Virus record (IMG/VR): IMGVR_UViG_3300046476_000278
Location: 1-31,540 of that record
DNA from: a virus
Reading direction: 5' to 3' (one strand)
DNA: 31,540 nucleotides
Below the pieces are notes generated by a model. It had not been told where the DNA came from. It did not search any database and saw nothing but the letters and a program-made list of their open reading frames with translations. Below are positions 7,744-15,113 of this stretch, piece by piece; position 1 is the stretch's first letter, and every line of letters begins with the position of its first letter. Position numbers and translations under genes: made by a program.

Positions 7744-8297
7744 GACCTCACGAACACCAGGCCCTGGCGTGTCGAGAACGGGTGCCCGCCGTTTTGTCGT
7801 ACCCACTGTGTCGTTTCTACGTCGAGCTTCCATCCGCGCTGCTCCAAGAGGCTAATCCAATACCCCTGCGGCTGGCAGTTGACGTGATGCCAGCCGGGAA
7901 AGCCCGGCGGCGCGGCGGTGAGAAACAGCACCTTGCCGCCATCGAACGTCGCCAGATAATTGTCCTGATACCGCGCCTCGACGTGCTCGACGAACTCCAT
8001 ACACCAGACCAGATCCCATCCATCAGACGGAAGCGGCCCTTCGGTGTAGTCGTGAATCTGGACGTTCGAGCGCTCCATATGCGGATCGCCGTCCACGCCG
8101 CCTGCCGTGAGTCCCAGGCCTGCCGCGACATCGAGCATCCCGCCCGGCCCGCAGCCGACATCGAGCATCGTCTGTATGCCGTAGCGCGCGATCAGGTACA
8201 GCAAGGTCGGGCGGTCGGTGTTCGAATTGCCGAAATGCCCGCCCAGGTGCGGCGGCAAGGTGCGCTCCAGGTCGGTTAAGGGCTGATCGTCGGCCAT
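7740..8297 (-). CDS. Class I SAM-dependent methyltransferase, 185 aa
   Basis: ATG 8297 follows GAAAGG at seven bases and overlaps the end of the previous gene by 22 bases. Motif I is clear: MLDVGCGPGGMLDVAAGLGL (about residues 44-63), followed by GVDGDP at the end of strand 2. DLVWCMEFVEHVEARYQ matches motif IV of the Methyltransf_11/23 type. The lack of NPPY, together with the short length, indicates a small-molecule or sugar methyltransferase rather than a DNA enzyme. Within the glycosyltransferase cluster it probably O-methylates a sugar, possibly to cap or protect a glycan. The exact acceptor cannot be read from sequence. Confidence 0.75.
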   Translation of the reverse strand: MADDQPLTDLERTLPPHLGGHFGNSNTDRPTLLYLIARYGIQTMLDVGCGPGGMLDVAAGLGLTAGGVDGDPHMERSNVQIHDYTEGPLPSDGWDLVWCMEFVEHVEARYQDNYLATFDGGKVLFLTAAPPGFPGWHHVNCQPQGYWISLLEQRGWKLDVETTQWVRQNGGHPFSTRQGLVFVRS

Positions 8298-8929
8298 CCG
8301 CGTGCCTTTCGTTCGTTAAAAAGCCGCTGATCGCGCTCGGCCTGGGCCCGGCCCTCCTGGTACACCGCATCGTCAGCCCCCCCGAAATACACATGATCGT
8401 GATAGAGCGTGGCCCAGGGCGCTTTGGCGTACAGGCCCAGCGCGATCGTGCGCTGACACAGCTCGGTGTCGCCAAAGTTGTGCTGATACCAGACCGGCCA
8501 GCCGCCGAGATAGGTCAGCAGATCGCGGTCAATCAGAAAGTGACAGCTATGATCGGTCTCGTGATGACCATCGTTGAAGCCCAGCAGGCCATACTGGTCG
8601 AACGTCTCCTGATACGCTGCGTAGGCGCGCGCCAGCCAGTGCTGGCCGGGTAGGAGGTCGTTCGCGAGATTGACGATCAGATCGAACTCGCGCCAGTAGT
8701 CGGTTGCTTGCGCCAGCGCGTTCCAGTAGCCGGGTCGCGTGGTCTCCATCCACCAGATCGGCAGATCGGACTGCGCCAGCGCGCCCATCACCGCCGGGTC
8801 ACGATCGACCATGCAGATCAGCTGCCAGGTCTCCGGCCCTTGCTCCATCCCCGCCGTCGCAAGCAGCCGCTTGACGTTGCGCACGGTCTGCTCCGCGCGC
8901 CCTCGGCATGGCATAATCGCGGCAATCAT
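8276..8929 (-). CDS. Glycosyltransferase-like protein (GT-A fold), 217 aa
   Basis: ATG 8929 opens MIAAIMPCRGRAEQTVRNVK, a typical first strand and nucleotide-binding loop of GT2-like enzymes. FDLIVNLANDLLPGQHWLAR occupies the place of the DxD region, with Asn-Asp rather than Asp-x-Asp. FGDTELCQRTIALG then resembles the conserved acidic ED/GD motif before the C-terminal helices. It overlaps the GT2 gene upstream by four bases and the methyltransferase downstream by 22 bases. It is shorter than most family members (about 250-300 residues). A sugar-transfer role is inferred from fold-like motifs and context; a degenerate or non-catalytic member cannot be ruled out. Confidence 0.6.
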   Translation of the reverse strand: MIAAIMPCRGRAEQTVRNVKRLLATAGMEQGPETWQLICMVDRDPAVMGALAQSDLPIWWMETTRPGYWNALAQATDYWREFDLIVNLANDLLPGQHWLARAYAAYQETFDQYGLLGFNDGHHETDHSCHFLIDRDLLTYLGGWPVWYQHNFGDTELCQRTIALGLYAKAPWATLYHDHVYFGGADDAVYQEGRAQAERDQRLFNERKARGWPTISP

Positions 8930-9978
8930 CGCTTCGGCCTCAATACCTTCGTCGCTGCGGCGTCCGGCGTCAGCACGTCGGTTGGTCGCAGGATCGGCAG
9001 CGGACTGGGCGGCTCAGGCCCATCGAACACCGGGATGACGCGGACGGGGATGCCGTGCTCGATCAACCAGTCGGCCTGGTCGCGCGTGACATCCTTGTAG
9101 CGGTCGATCGCATTATTCCCCAGCCGGATCGCATTTGTTCGATCGGGATAGTCGAAGGTCTGAGAACCCTTCTCATCGCCCAGATATTCCACCCGCACCT
9201 TGCCGCCCTCCATCTGGGCGGCCTCGGGGAACGGCGCGCCCATCGCCGCGTCGCGCGCGATACCCGCCAGGTCGGCGTCGCCGCCACAGCAGCTGCTCAT
9301 TGGAATTTCTCCCTTGCTATCGCGATAGCGCACTAACACCGCTTCCATCAAGGCCGGATCGCCGCCGTAGAAGCGGGTCATCCGATCGCCCTCGTGCACC
9401 CGGTAGGTAAAGATTGGCTGCGGCAGCCGGTAGCCGCAGATGCCCGCGATGGCCAGGCGGAGATGCCCCGACCAATCTTCCCATGCATCGACGCCCTCAT
9501 CCCACCCGCCGACCCGCCGCCAGTGCCGAGTTGGGGTGAGCGCGGTCACCACATGGATGTTGTGGTGGCGCATGTGATTCTGGACGTACTCCGGCGCCGC
9601 GCGGAGCATCAGGCGCCCGTCCCTTTCCAGGGTGTACGCATCCGCATAAATGTACCCGTGCGTGCCGCGCCCGTACTCGCGCAGCAGGTTTTCGACCGCG
9701 TGCGGCAGCAGATAGTCATCCGCGTCCAGGGGCAGGATGAACGCCCCGCGCGCGGCCGCGAGCGCCCGGTTGCGGGTATGCGCCGGCCCGCGCCGGATGC
9801 CGTCCGAGGGCAGGATGGTCACATTTCCCATCGGCGCGACATCCGCCCCGCCGTCGCACGCGATGATCATTTCGCAGCGATCGGCGAGGCTCTGCCAGGC
9901 CACGCTGGCGGCCGCCGTGCGGACGTGCTCCGCGTGGCGCGGCCCGACGGGTGTGATGATGCTGACGAGTGGGGTCAC
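8926..9978 (-). CDS. GT2-family glycosyltransferase with extra C-terminal phage domain, 350 aa
   Basis: GTG 9978 (VTPLVSIITPVGPRH) is the family-like start and overlaps the previous stop as GTGA; the longer frame to 10167 is Arg/His-rich shadow. GT2 signatures: SIITPVGPR (strand 1), GPAHTRNRALAAARG, then LPLDADDYLLP with the DxD, and the GWDEGVDAWEDW acceptor motif. Residues about 225-350 are not part of GT2. This part contains CCGGDAD, then GGKVRVEYLGDEKGSQTF and AIRLGNNAIDRYKDVT. It looks like a small beta domain met in phage head-associated proteins and may tether the enzyme to the virion or capsid. That reading of the tail is an inference. The enzyme likely starts or extends the glycan made by this cluster. 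Confidence 0.75.
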   Translation of the reverse strand: MTPLVSIITPVGPRHAEHVRTAAASVAWQSLADRCEMIIACDGGADVAPMGNVTILPSDGIRRGPAHTRNRALAAARGAFILPLDADDYLLPHAVENLLREYGRGTHGYIYADAYTLERDGRLMLRAAPEYVQNHMRHHNIHVVTALTPTRHWRRVGGWDEGVDAWEDWSGHLRLAIAGICGYRLPQPIFTYRVHEGDRMTRFYGGDPALMEAVLVRYRDSKGEIPMSSCCGGDADLAGIARDAAMGAPFPEAAQMEGGKVRVEYLGDEKGSQTFDYPDRTNAIRLGNNAIDRYKDVTRDQADWLIEHGIPVRVIPVFDGPEPPSPLPILRPTDVLTPDAAATKVLRPKR

Positions 9979-10253
9979 GTCGTCGCCTGCCTTCCGCGCG
10001 GCGTCGGCTGCGCGGCTAGGAGCTGCTGGGTGCGATAGCGATGCAGCTCGACTGTGCCGATCTGATCTAGCTCTTCCTGGAGGATGCGGCTGTGGTTTTC
10101 TTTGGCGGTGCCCTTGACTGTCCGTATGACGATCGTGTCGCCGATCAGCCAGGTCAACTCGGCGCAATCCGTTCGCCCATCTTCAAGCGCGCGAATATCA
10201 TCGGAGCGAACGATGAGTCCATCCCCGGTCTCGGTTGTGAAGGTACACAGCAT
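9975..10253 (-). CDS. Small hypothetical protein, 92 aa
   Basis: ATG 10253 (MLCTFTTETGDGLIV) has GGAG eight bases upstream; a 10-codon longer start at 10283 would place the ribosome site inside the gene. The N-terminal 55 residues look like a compact beta domain (LIVRSDDIRALEDG, TIVIRTVKGTAKEN), and the rest is a helix (ILQEELDQIGTVELHRYR). It sits directly after the major capsid gene and is coupled to the GT2 gene. Its place suggests a small capsid-associated or decoration-type protein, but nothing in the sequence proves it. Family not recognised. Confidence 0.6.
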   Translation of the reverse strand: MLCTFTTETGDGLIVRSDDIRALEDGRTDCAELTWLIGDTIVIRTVKGTAKENHSRILQEELDQIGTVELHRYRTQQLLAAQPTPRGRQATT

Positions 10254-10349
10254 GTTCGATCTCCTTTCGAACCTCCGAAGCATTGCGCGCGACGGGTAGC
10301 GGAGTCTCTACCTGTTCGGGCCGTCGCCCTAGCCGCGCGCAGTTCCGTC

Positions 10350-11765
10350 CTAGCCGTTGGGGTAGAAGTACGGCACTGGCGACGCTGGCAACCCGCCATT
10401 GACGTAGTAGCCCGACGCCGGATCCCACTCGCGCTCGTGAATGCTGTAGGTATACCTGAGATTCTGGAACCTGGCCGCCAGGAACGGCGTCAGCAGAATC
10501 AGCCGCGGCCGCTCGACGACCTCGACCTGGACGCAGGTGTGCGTCGGTGATAATCGGCTAAACAGGAAGCGGCCGTTGTCCAAGACCTCGAAGTACCCGC
10601 CCGGCGCCATCCGGCTGGCGGCCGCCACCGCCTCGGCGTTCATATCGAAGTACTCCCAGAACAGGGACGGCTGGCCGTTGACGGTGAGCGGCAGCATGTA
10701 GATATCGCTCTGGTACGTGCCCACCACGCCGCCGGCCGCGACGGTCTCGGTGATCGTGTCGTCGATGACCACCTCGTACTCCTTGCCCTCGATCGGCAGC
10801 ATGCGATTGGTGCGCAGCCGGTCGCGCATGTTGGTCTGCTCTTCGAGACTGGATGTGCGCACGATGCCGTAGCTGGTCGGGCAGCCGGTGGTCGCATAGA
10901 TGCACGGCCAGATCTGGGTGAGGGTCAGCCACGCGCCGTAACGCATCGTAAACACCCACTTAACCTCCAGGCCCAGCTGCTCACTCAGGCGCTCCATGTT
11001 GTTGATTGCGTTCGCGAGCAGCGCGTAGATCGTGCCGCCGGCGGTGTTGAGCGACGCGCCGTTGAAGTCGACGACTAAGCTATCGACCGCTGCGCAGAGC
11101 TGCCCAGTGCGCGCGTCGCGCTTGCTGGTCGCGATCTGCCGATCGAGGCCATTGAACTGCTGATAGCCAAGTGAGCCGGCGGTGGTGATCGCGTTGCCGG
11201 TGTAGACGTTTCGCGCGTAGTCGCGCGCATAGCCGTTGAACAGCTCGCCGATCTTGTACTCGTACTCGGTCTGGAAGACCTTCTGCCAATTGATCGGCCC
11301 GGGCGTCGGCACATCGCCGCCCGGCTGGCCCAGCAGCACGTTATCGCGGAACTCGCCGCGATTGATCGTCTGCCCGGCGTACTTGATGTTCAAGACCTGG
11401 CTCATCCGCCCCTGCTGGCCGAACGGGAAGGTCTGGGTGCAGGTTTTGAAGCTGCCCACGGTCGGCCAGTCGGAGCACGCGGCGGTCGGCTCGTTGCCGG
11501 TGGATGCGAGTTGCCCGGTGAGGATCGGGTACAGCTCGTTGGTGTTGACCGACTTCTGCACCGGGATGCGCCCGGCGATGCCCTTCGGCATGATCATCGC
11601 GTTGACGATCTGCTTGTTCAGACCGGGGTAGCCGAGCAGGCCGCCAGGGCCGTGCAGCGGCACGCCGGCCGCCGTGCCGGCGTCTTTGAGCGCGGGCGAT
11701 GCCGACGCCAGCCAGTTCAACAGCTGCATGGCGTCGGGTGACAGGGCTGGCGCGAGTCCAGGCAT
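10350..11765 (-). CDS. Major capsid protein, HK97-like, 471 aa
   Basis: ATG 11765 is preceded by AAAGGAG. Length, position after the protease and composition fit an HK97-fold capsid subunit. Residues 1-30 are helical, followed at 36-49 by PLHGPGGLLGYPGL, a motif also found at the N-terminus of the upstream protease. Residues 90-190 hold TFPFGQQGRMSQVLNIK and a long E-loop-like and spine-helix-like region. The segment near 265-290 (GLEVKWVFTMRYGAWLTLTQ) and the C-terminal P-domain and A-domain pattern (VVIDDTITETVAAGG, SDIYMLPLTVNGQP) are typical of large phage capsids. Cysteines at several sites could cross-link. A gap of about 97 bases follows before the next gene. The fold is an inference from texture and order. 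Confidence 0.8.
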   Translation of the reverse strand: MPGLAPALSPDAMQLLNWLASASPALKDAGTAAGVPLHGPGGLLGYPGLNKQIVNAMIMPKGIAGRIPVQKSVNTNELYPILTGQLASTGNEPTAACSDWPTVGSFKTCTQTFPFGQQGRMSQVLNIKYAGQTINRGEFRDNVLLGQPGGDVPTPGPINWQKVFQTEYEYKIGELFNGYARDYARNVYTGNAITTAGSLGYQQFNGLDRQIATSKRDARTGQLCAAVDSLVVDFNGASLNTAGGTIYALLANAINNMERLSEQLGLEVKWVFTMRYGAWLTLTQIWPCIYATTGCPTSYGIVRTSSLEEQTNMRDRLRTNRMLPIEGKEYEVVIDDTITETVAAGGVVGTYQSDIYMLPLTVNGQPSLFWEYFDMNAEAVAAASRMAPGGYFEVLDNGRFLFSRLSPTHTCVQVEVVERPRLILLTPFLAARFQNLRYTYSIHEREWDPASGYYVNGGLPASPVPYFYPNG

Positions 11766-11804
11766 AGCGTGTGCTCCTTTGTGTGCGATCGGTTAGGCGA
11801 TCGG

Positions 11805-14282
11805 TTAGGCGTTCGGCGGCGGCGTCCATCCGGCAAAGCCGCCATCGGGCGTGTTTTTGTACAGCGCGGGCATGGTACGCGCGGCGATCCCCGCGAACGG
11901 GCGATTGGGATCGTTCACAACCTCGACCGCGTTCGGATCGGGCGGCGTCTGCGGCCCGCTGCTCTTGAGCGCGGCGGCCACGTCGTCAGGCAGGATAGTG
12001 GCGGGCTGATCGCCCTCGATCTGGGCCAGCTTCTCTGCCAGCACCGCGATCTGCGACTTGATGGCGACGACCTCCTGTGTGCGCGCGTCGTCCTTCTGGG
12101 CCACCCCGCCGTACATGCCCTTGAGCTCCTGGTGCGCGTCGCCGATCGACTTGACCATATCCTGCATCTTGAGCACCGGCGCGAGCAGCGCGCCGAGTTT
12201 GGCGGCGAACTCGTCCCAGGACATATCGCCCAGATAGTCGCCCTGCATGTCGCCGCTGTCGCCCTCGCCGGCGGCCATTTCGGCGGCCTCATCCTCCGGC
12301 GACTCGGCGGCCTCCTCTTCCGGCGAGCCTTCGACCATCGCCGCACCGGCGGCCTTGACGGTGTAGACCACCCCGCCGATCGTGATCTCCTCGGGCGGCG
12401 CGGCAGCCTCCTTGAACGCGATCTGCTGCGCGCTGGCGTCCTTTTCGGTCGCGATCAGCTGCTGCCCCAGCTCCATCCCCTGCTCGGGGGTCAGCCCCAG
12501 CTCCTGATACATCGCCTTAAAGCGGCGCTCCATTTCGGCTAGTTCCATCGTGTGCTCCTTGACCGCAAAGCCAGTAAAGAGGTTTGAGGCGCGCGCGTAG
12601 CGGCGCGGCACCGGACTGCGCTCGAATGTGCGGATAGCGGAAAACACCCCGTCCTGATCGGGCTGCTCCGGCGTGTAGAGAAAGCCCGGCGACATCTCGT
12701 GCCGATCGGCCGCGCGGGCCATCTTCTCGGCGATGTGCGCGCTGCGAAACGTGCCGCTCTCGATCCGCGTGCGCCCGATCACCACGCTGTAGTCGCAGTC
12801 GCCGATGTCCAGCCCTGGCCCCCACGGCGCATCCAGGCTGGCCGGATCAGGCTGGCCAATATGCCAGTAGCGCAGCGGGCCGAATTGCTTGGTCGCCATC
12901 ATGCGCTGGCTGTCGGCATCCAGCGCCGCCTCGCTGATGATCTCGCCGTCGCGGTCGCGGTAGGCGGTGGTCGTGCGCGCAATCCAGCGCGGCTGGCCAG
13001 CGTGGTCTTTGAAGACGACAAAGCTCTTTTCGGCGGGCAGCTCCATCTTCTCGGCCGCATACAGGCGCTTCAGCTTGGCGAGCGCGTCGGTTTTGTTCGG
13101 CCCCGCATACGTGTTCCCGCGAAAGCCGCCATGCAGGGCGGCCCACGCGCTGCCCATCAGGCCATGATCGGGCCTGCCATTCCGCTTGACCTGGAGATGC
13201 CAGGTCGAGGGCTTCGCTCTATCTTCGACCACCAGATAATCGCCAGGGTCGCCGGCCTTGACCCGCCACATGCCGCTCGATTCATCGGCCATCCCCGCGT
13301 CGGTCAGCTGATTGCGCTGAACCTGGGTCAGCTTGACGCCCGCCTGCGCCTGGCGCTTCAGGCGATCGAGCACGCGCTGCTGCTTGGCCTGCCGATCGAT
13401 GATCGCCTGCTGTCTCCGCGCGTCGGCCTGCCCCCTGCGCAGATCGGCTGCGGCGCGCCGTGCATCGGCAGCCTGCTGGCGCGGCGTTGGCGCTGCACTC
13501 GTGGTCGCTGCGGGCTTCTTGCCGCCGCCGCCCCCGCTAGAGGCTTTGGGCTTTTTCGCCGCTGCGGCGGCTGCTGCTGCTGCGCGTTTGGCGTCCGCCT
13601 TCTTTTTGCGATCCGCCGCCGCGGAAACGCGTTCACCACGCGCCGCCCGGCGGTCGCGGGCGCTGCTGATGATCGCGCCGGCCCGGCCAGCGTCGCCGGA
13701 TGCCGCCGCCGCTAATGCCGCACGCCCGCTGGCGCTCAGCCGATAGCTGCCGTCTCTGGCCTGCTCGACCAGCCCCGCCTCGACCAGGCCGCCGCGTGCG
13801 ATCGCCGACGGGTCACGCGGCTGCTCGCCGTCGGCCAGATCACCTAATGCCGACTGGCCATCGGGCGCGATATTCATGCCTGACAGCACCTTCTGGCGGT
13901 TCTGGGCCTGCTCGGTGATGTGCGCTAATCGCTTCTGCTCCGGCGTCTGCGTCGGCTTCTTGGGTTTGGCGGCAGCGTGGCCCTTACCACCGCCGCCCTT
14001 CTTTGGTTTTAGTGTGCTGATGGATGGGCGCGCGGCGGGCTTGGGCTGCTTGCTCAGCACAAACCCGCGCTTGGGCGTCGCGCCCGCAGGCGTCCCGCCG
14101 CTCCCGGCCTGAAACTGGCCGGTGTCGCCCCGGTACAGATTGCCCTTGATCTGCTTGGCTTTGAGCCGCATGCCCCACTTGCGGCCGGTGCGCGTGCGCC
14201 GCACGCCGCCCAGCCCCGGCGTGCCGAGCAGGCCGCCCGGGCCGTGGAGGGGTGTTCCTGCTTGTGCGGGTGAATCGGACAT
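11805..14282 (-). CDS. Prohead maturation protease fused to a scaffold-like C-terminus and a long basic N-terminus, 825 aa
   Basis: Residues 11-24 (PLHGPGGLLGTPGL) repeat the capsid N-terminal motif. Residues 70-320 are Lys/Ala/Arg-rich low complexity, with a winged-helix-like patch near 160-190 (GGLVEAGLVEQARDGSYRLS). Residues 345-412 form a small domain (KPSTWHLQV, DALAKLKRLYAAE) often found in phage head proteases. Residues 418-575 are an S78-type prohead protease, with His474 in RYWHIGQ and Ser531 in HEMSPGFLY as the likely catalytic pair. Residues 580-825 are acidic and coiled-coil (SPEEEAAESPEDEAAEMAAG), like a scaffold. The ATG at 14282 has no visible Shine-Dalgarno and sits just after an intrinsic terminator; an internal start at the MRLKAKQIKG methionine is possible. 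The protein is far longer than HK97 gp4. Confidence 0.75.
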   Translation of the reverse strand: MSDSPAQAGTPLHGPGGLLGTPGLGGVRRTRTGRKWGMRLKAKQIKGNLYRGDTGQFQAGSGGTPAGATPKRGFVLSKQPKPAARPSISTLKPKKGGGGKGHAAAKPKKPTQTPEQKRLAHITEQAQNRQKVLSGMNIAPDGQSALGDLADGEQPRDPSAIARGGLVEAGLVEQARDGSYRLSASGRAALAAAASGDAGRAGAIISSARDRRAARGERVSAAADRKKKADAKRAAAAAAAAAKKPKASSGGGGGKKPAATTSAAPTPRQQAADARRAAADLRRGQADARRQQAIIDRQAKQQRVLDRLKRQAQAGVKLTQVQRNQLTDAGMADESSGMWRVKAGDPGDYLVVEDRAKPSTWHLQVKRNGRPDHGLMGSAWAALHGGFRGNTYAGPNKTDALAKLKRLYAAEKMELPAEKSFVVFKDHAGQPRWIARTTTAYRDRDGEIISEAALDADSQRMMATKQFGPLRYWHIGQPDPASLDAPWGPGLDIGDCDYSVVIGRTRIESGTFRSAHIAEKMARAADRHEMSPGFLYTPEQPDQDGVFSAIRTFERSPVPRRYARASNLFTGFAVKEHTMELAEMERRFKAMYQELGLTPEQGMELGQQLIATEKDASAQQIAFKEAAAPPEEITIGGVVYTVKAAGAAMVEGSPEEEAAESPEDEAAEMAAGEGDSGDMQGDYLGDMSWDEFAAKLGALLAPVLKMQDMVKSIGDAHQELKGMYGGVAQKDDARTQEVVAIKSQIAVLAEKLAQIEGDQPATILPDDVAAALKSSGPQTPPDPNAVEVVNDPNRPFAGIAARTMPALYKNTPDGGFAGWTPPPNA

Positions 14283-14296
14283 AGCAGATCAAAAAA

Positions 14297-14331
14297 GGAC
14301 GCTATCCCTCTGTGCAGAGAGACAGCGCCCC
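14297..14331 (-). terminator. Intrinsic terminator upstream of the protease gene
   Basis: On the minus strand a 15-pair stem (with G-U wobbles; arms 14317-14331 and about 14297-14310) closes a six-base loop and is followed at once by six U residues (14291-14296). It lies nine bases before the protease ATG. It would end transcription from the TerS-to-49-residue-protein block, or act as an attenuator controlling protease/capsid expression. Confidence 0.75.
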
Positions 14332-14336
14332 GACAA

Positions 14337-14349
14337 GTCACGTCGTGAC
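14337..14349. promoter_or_regulatory. Palindromic operator-like site
   Basis: GTCACG-T-CGTGAC is a perfect six-base inverted repeat around one base, between the end of the 49-residue gene and the terminator. Palindromes of this size are typical regulator binding sites. Nothing in the window identifies the protein. No convincing sigma70 promoter was found beside it. Confidence 0.35.
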
Positions 14350-14363
14350 GATATGGAAACTTT

Positions 14364-14513
14364 CTACTGCTCAGTATATATCATTTCGTCAAGCGCCGCT
14401 GTACGACAGCGGGGCGTCCAGCCGTAGCCTTCGAGCAGCGCCAGATCGAGCGCTTTAAGGAGCGCGATCATGGTTCCGCGAAACAGGAGCAGCGTTGAAA
14501 GGGAGATTCTCAT
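14364..14513 (-). CDS. Small hypothetical protein, 49 aa
   Basis: ATG 14513 (MRISLSTLLLFRGTMIALLK) overlaps the previous stop as ATGA. The first 30 residues are hydrophobic with scattered Arg and Lys, so an amphipathic or membrane-associated helix is likely. The C-terminus, GYGWTPRCRTAALDEMIYTE, is polar. It is the last gene before the terminator. A longer in-frame start at 14822 is rejected because that part overlaps the 118-residue gene and is Arg/His-rich shadow. No family recognised; a minor lysis or assembly peptide is possible. Confidence 0.5.
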   Translation of the reverse strand: MRISLSTLLLFRGTMIALLKALDLALLEGYGWTPRCRTAALDEMIYTEQ

Positions 14514-14866
14514 TTCGCGATCCTCAATGTCGTGCGGCTGTGCGCCGGGTCGTCCACAAAGCGCACGCGCCGACTCACGTTGATCTGCTCGTGATGGCCG
14601 CGCGCCGCCTGGCGCATCGCCTGCGCCAGCCAGGACGCCGCGCTGTTCCAGTTGGGGCGCATGGCCATCAGCAGCAACTCCAACAAGGTCGCGTTCCGCT
14701 CGACCAGGTCGGGCCGATCGGGCGGGAACAGCGCGGCGGCCTCCACGCGATCGGAGAGAATATCGAGAATGAAGCCCTCCGATGTGCCGATCGTGCGGCT
14801 TCCGTCCTCCGACGACGACCACACGAACGACGCCGGCGGCTTGCTGAAGAGCTCAACGAGATCCAA
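14510..14866 (-). CDS. Hypothetical protein, about 118 aa
   Basis: TTG 14866 has GGGAGG six bases upstream and is preferred; an ATG at 14896 is in frame but lacks a ribosome site. The product (DLVELFSKPPASFVWSSSED) is helical with a beta-rich centre (GFILDILSDRVEAAALFPPD), a long helix (ERNATLLELLLMAMRPNW) and a basic C-terminus (VSRRVRFVDDPAHSRTTLRI). It is soluble, with no cysteines. It lies between the gp10-like gene region and the terminator. Family not recognised; a head-completion or tail-terminator role is possible from position. Confidence 0.55.
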   Translation of the reverse strand: MDLVELFSKPPASFVWSSSEDGSRTIGTSEGFILDILSDRVEAAALFPPDRPDLVERNATLLELLLMAMRPNWNSAASWLAQAMRQAARGHHEQINVSRRVRFVDDPAHSRTTLRIAK

Positions 14867-15113
14867 GCACGTCCTCCCATAGTCGCGCCAGCGCATCCGT
14901 CAACGTCTCGTGTGTGTGATGAGATGGCGCGGGGTAGGGCGGCGGGTAGGCGCTATGGGGCGTCGGCGTCGACTCCATTTCGGGTGTTGCAGTCGGCGGC
15001 GCGGGCGTGAACGTCGCGCGCGGCGGCAGCGTCGGCGGCGTGATCGCCATCGGGCTGAACGCCAGCATGGCCATCAGGAACAGGACGGCGATCAGGACGA
15101 TCAGGATGCGCAT
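14853..15113 (-). CDS. Membrane-anchored proline-rich protein, 86 aa
   Basis: The ATG at 15113 follows the previous stop directly and has GAGG five bases upstream. Residues 1-22 (MRILIVLIAVLFLMAMLAFS) form a signal anchor with no clear cleavage site or lipobox. Residues 25-65 are Pro/Thr-rich (TPPTLPPRATFTPAPPTAT), which would span a periplasm or cell wall, and residues 66-86 form a short amphipathic helix (LTDALARLWEDVLGS). This anchor, extended linker and small head plan resembles spanin-like or wall-spanning phage proteins, but it is away from the lysis cassette. Function unproven. Confidence 0.55.
   Translation of the reverse strand: MRILIVLIAVLFLMAMLAFSPMAITPPTLPPRATFTPAPPTATPEMESTPTPHSAYPPPYPAPSHHTHETLTDALARLWEDVLGSR

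Noticed and set aside
9979-10167. Longer N-terminus for the GT2 enzyme
   Set aside because: The 63 added residues are His/Arg/Pro-rich shadow of the 92-residue gene; GT2 enzymes begin with a strand like SIITPV.
11769-12542. 257-codon plus-strand frame
   Set aside because: It is antisense to the protease scaffold region, Arg/Leu/His-rich, and lacks a ribosome site; typical shadow in high-GC DNA.
12699-13715. 338-codon plus-strand frame
   Set aside because: Antisense to the protease gene, with low-complexity Arg/Ala/Cys translation and no recognisable domain.
14376-14405. TATACT with upstream TTGACG as a promoter for the protease gene
   Set aside because: Spacing is only about ten bases, far too short for sigma70.
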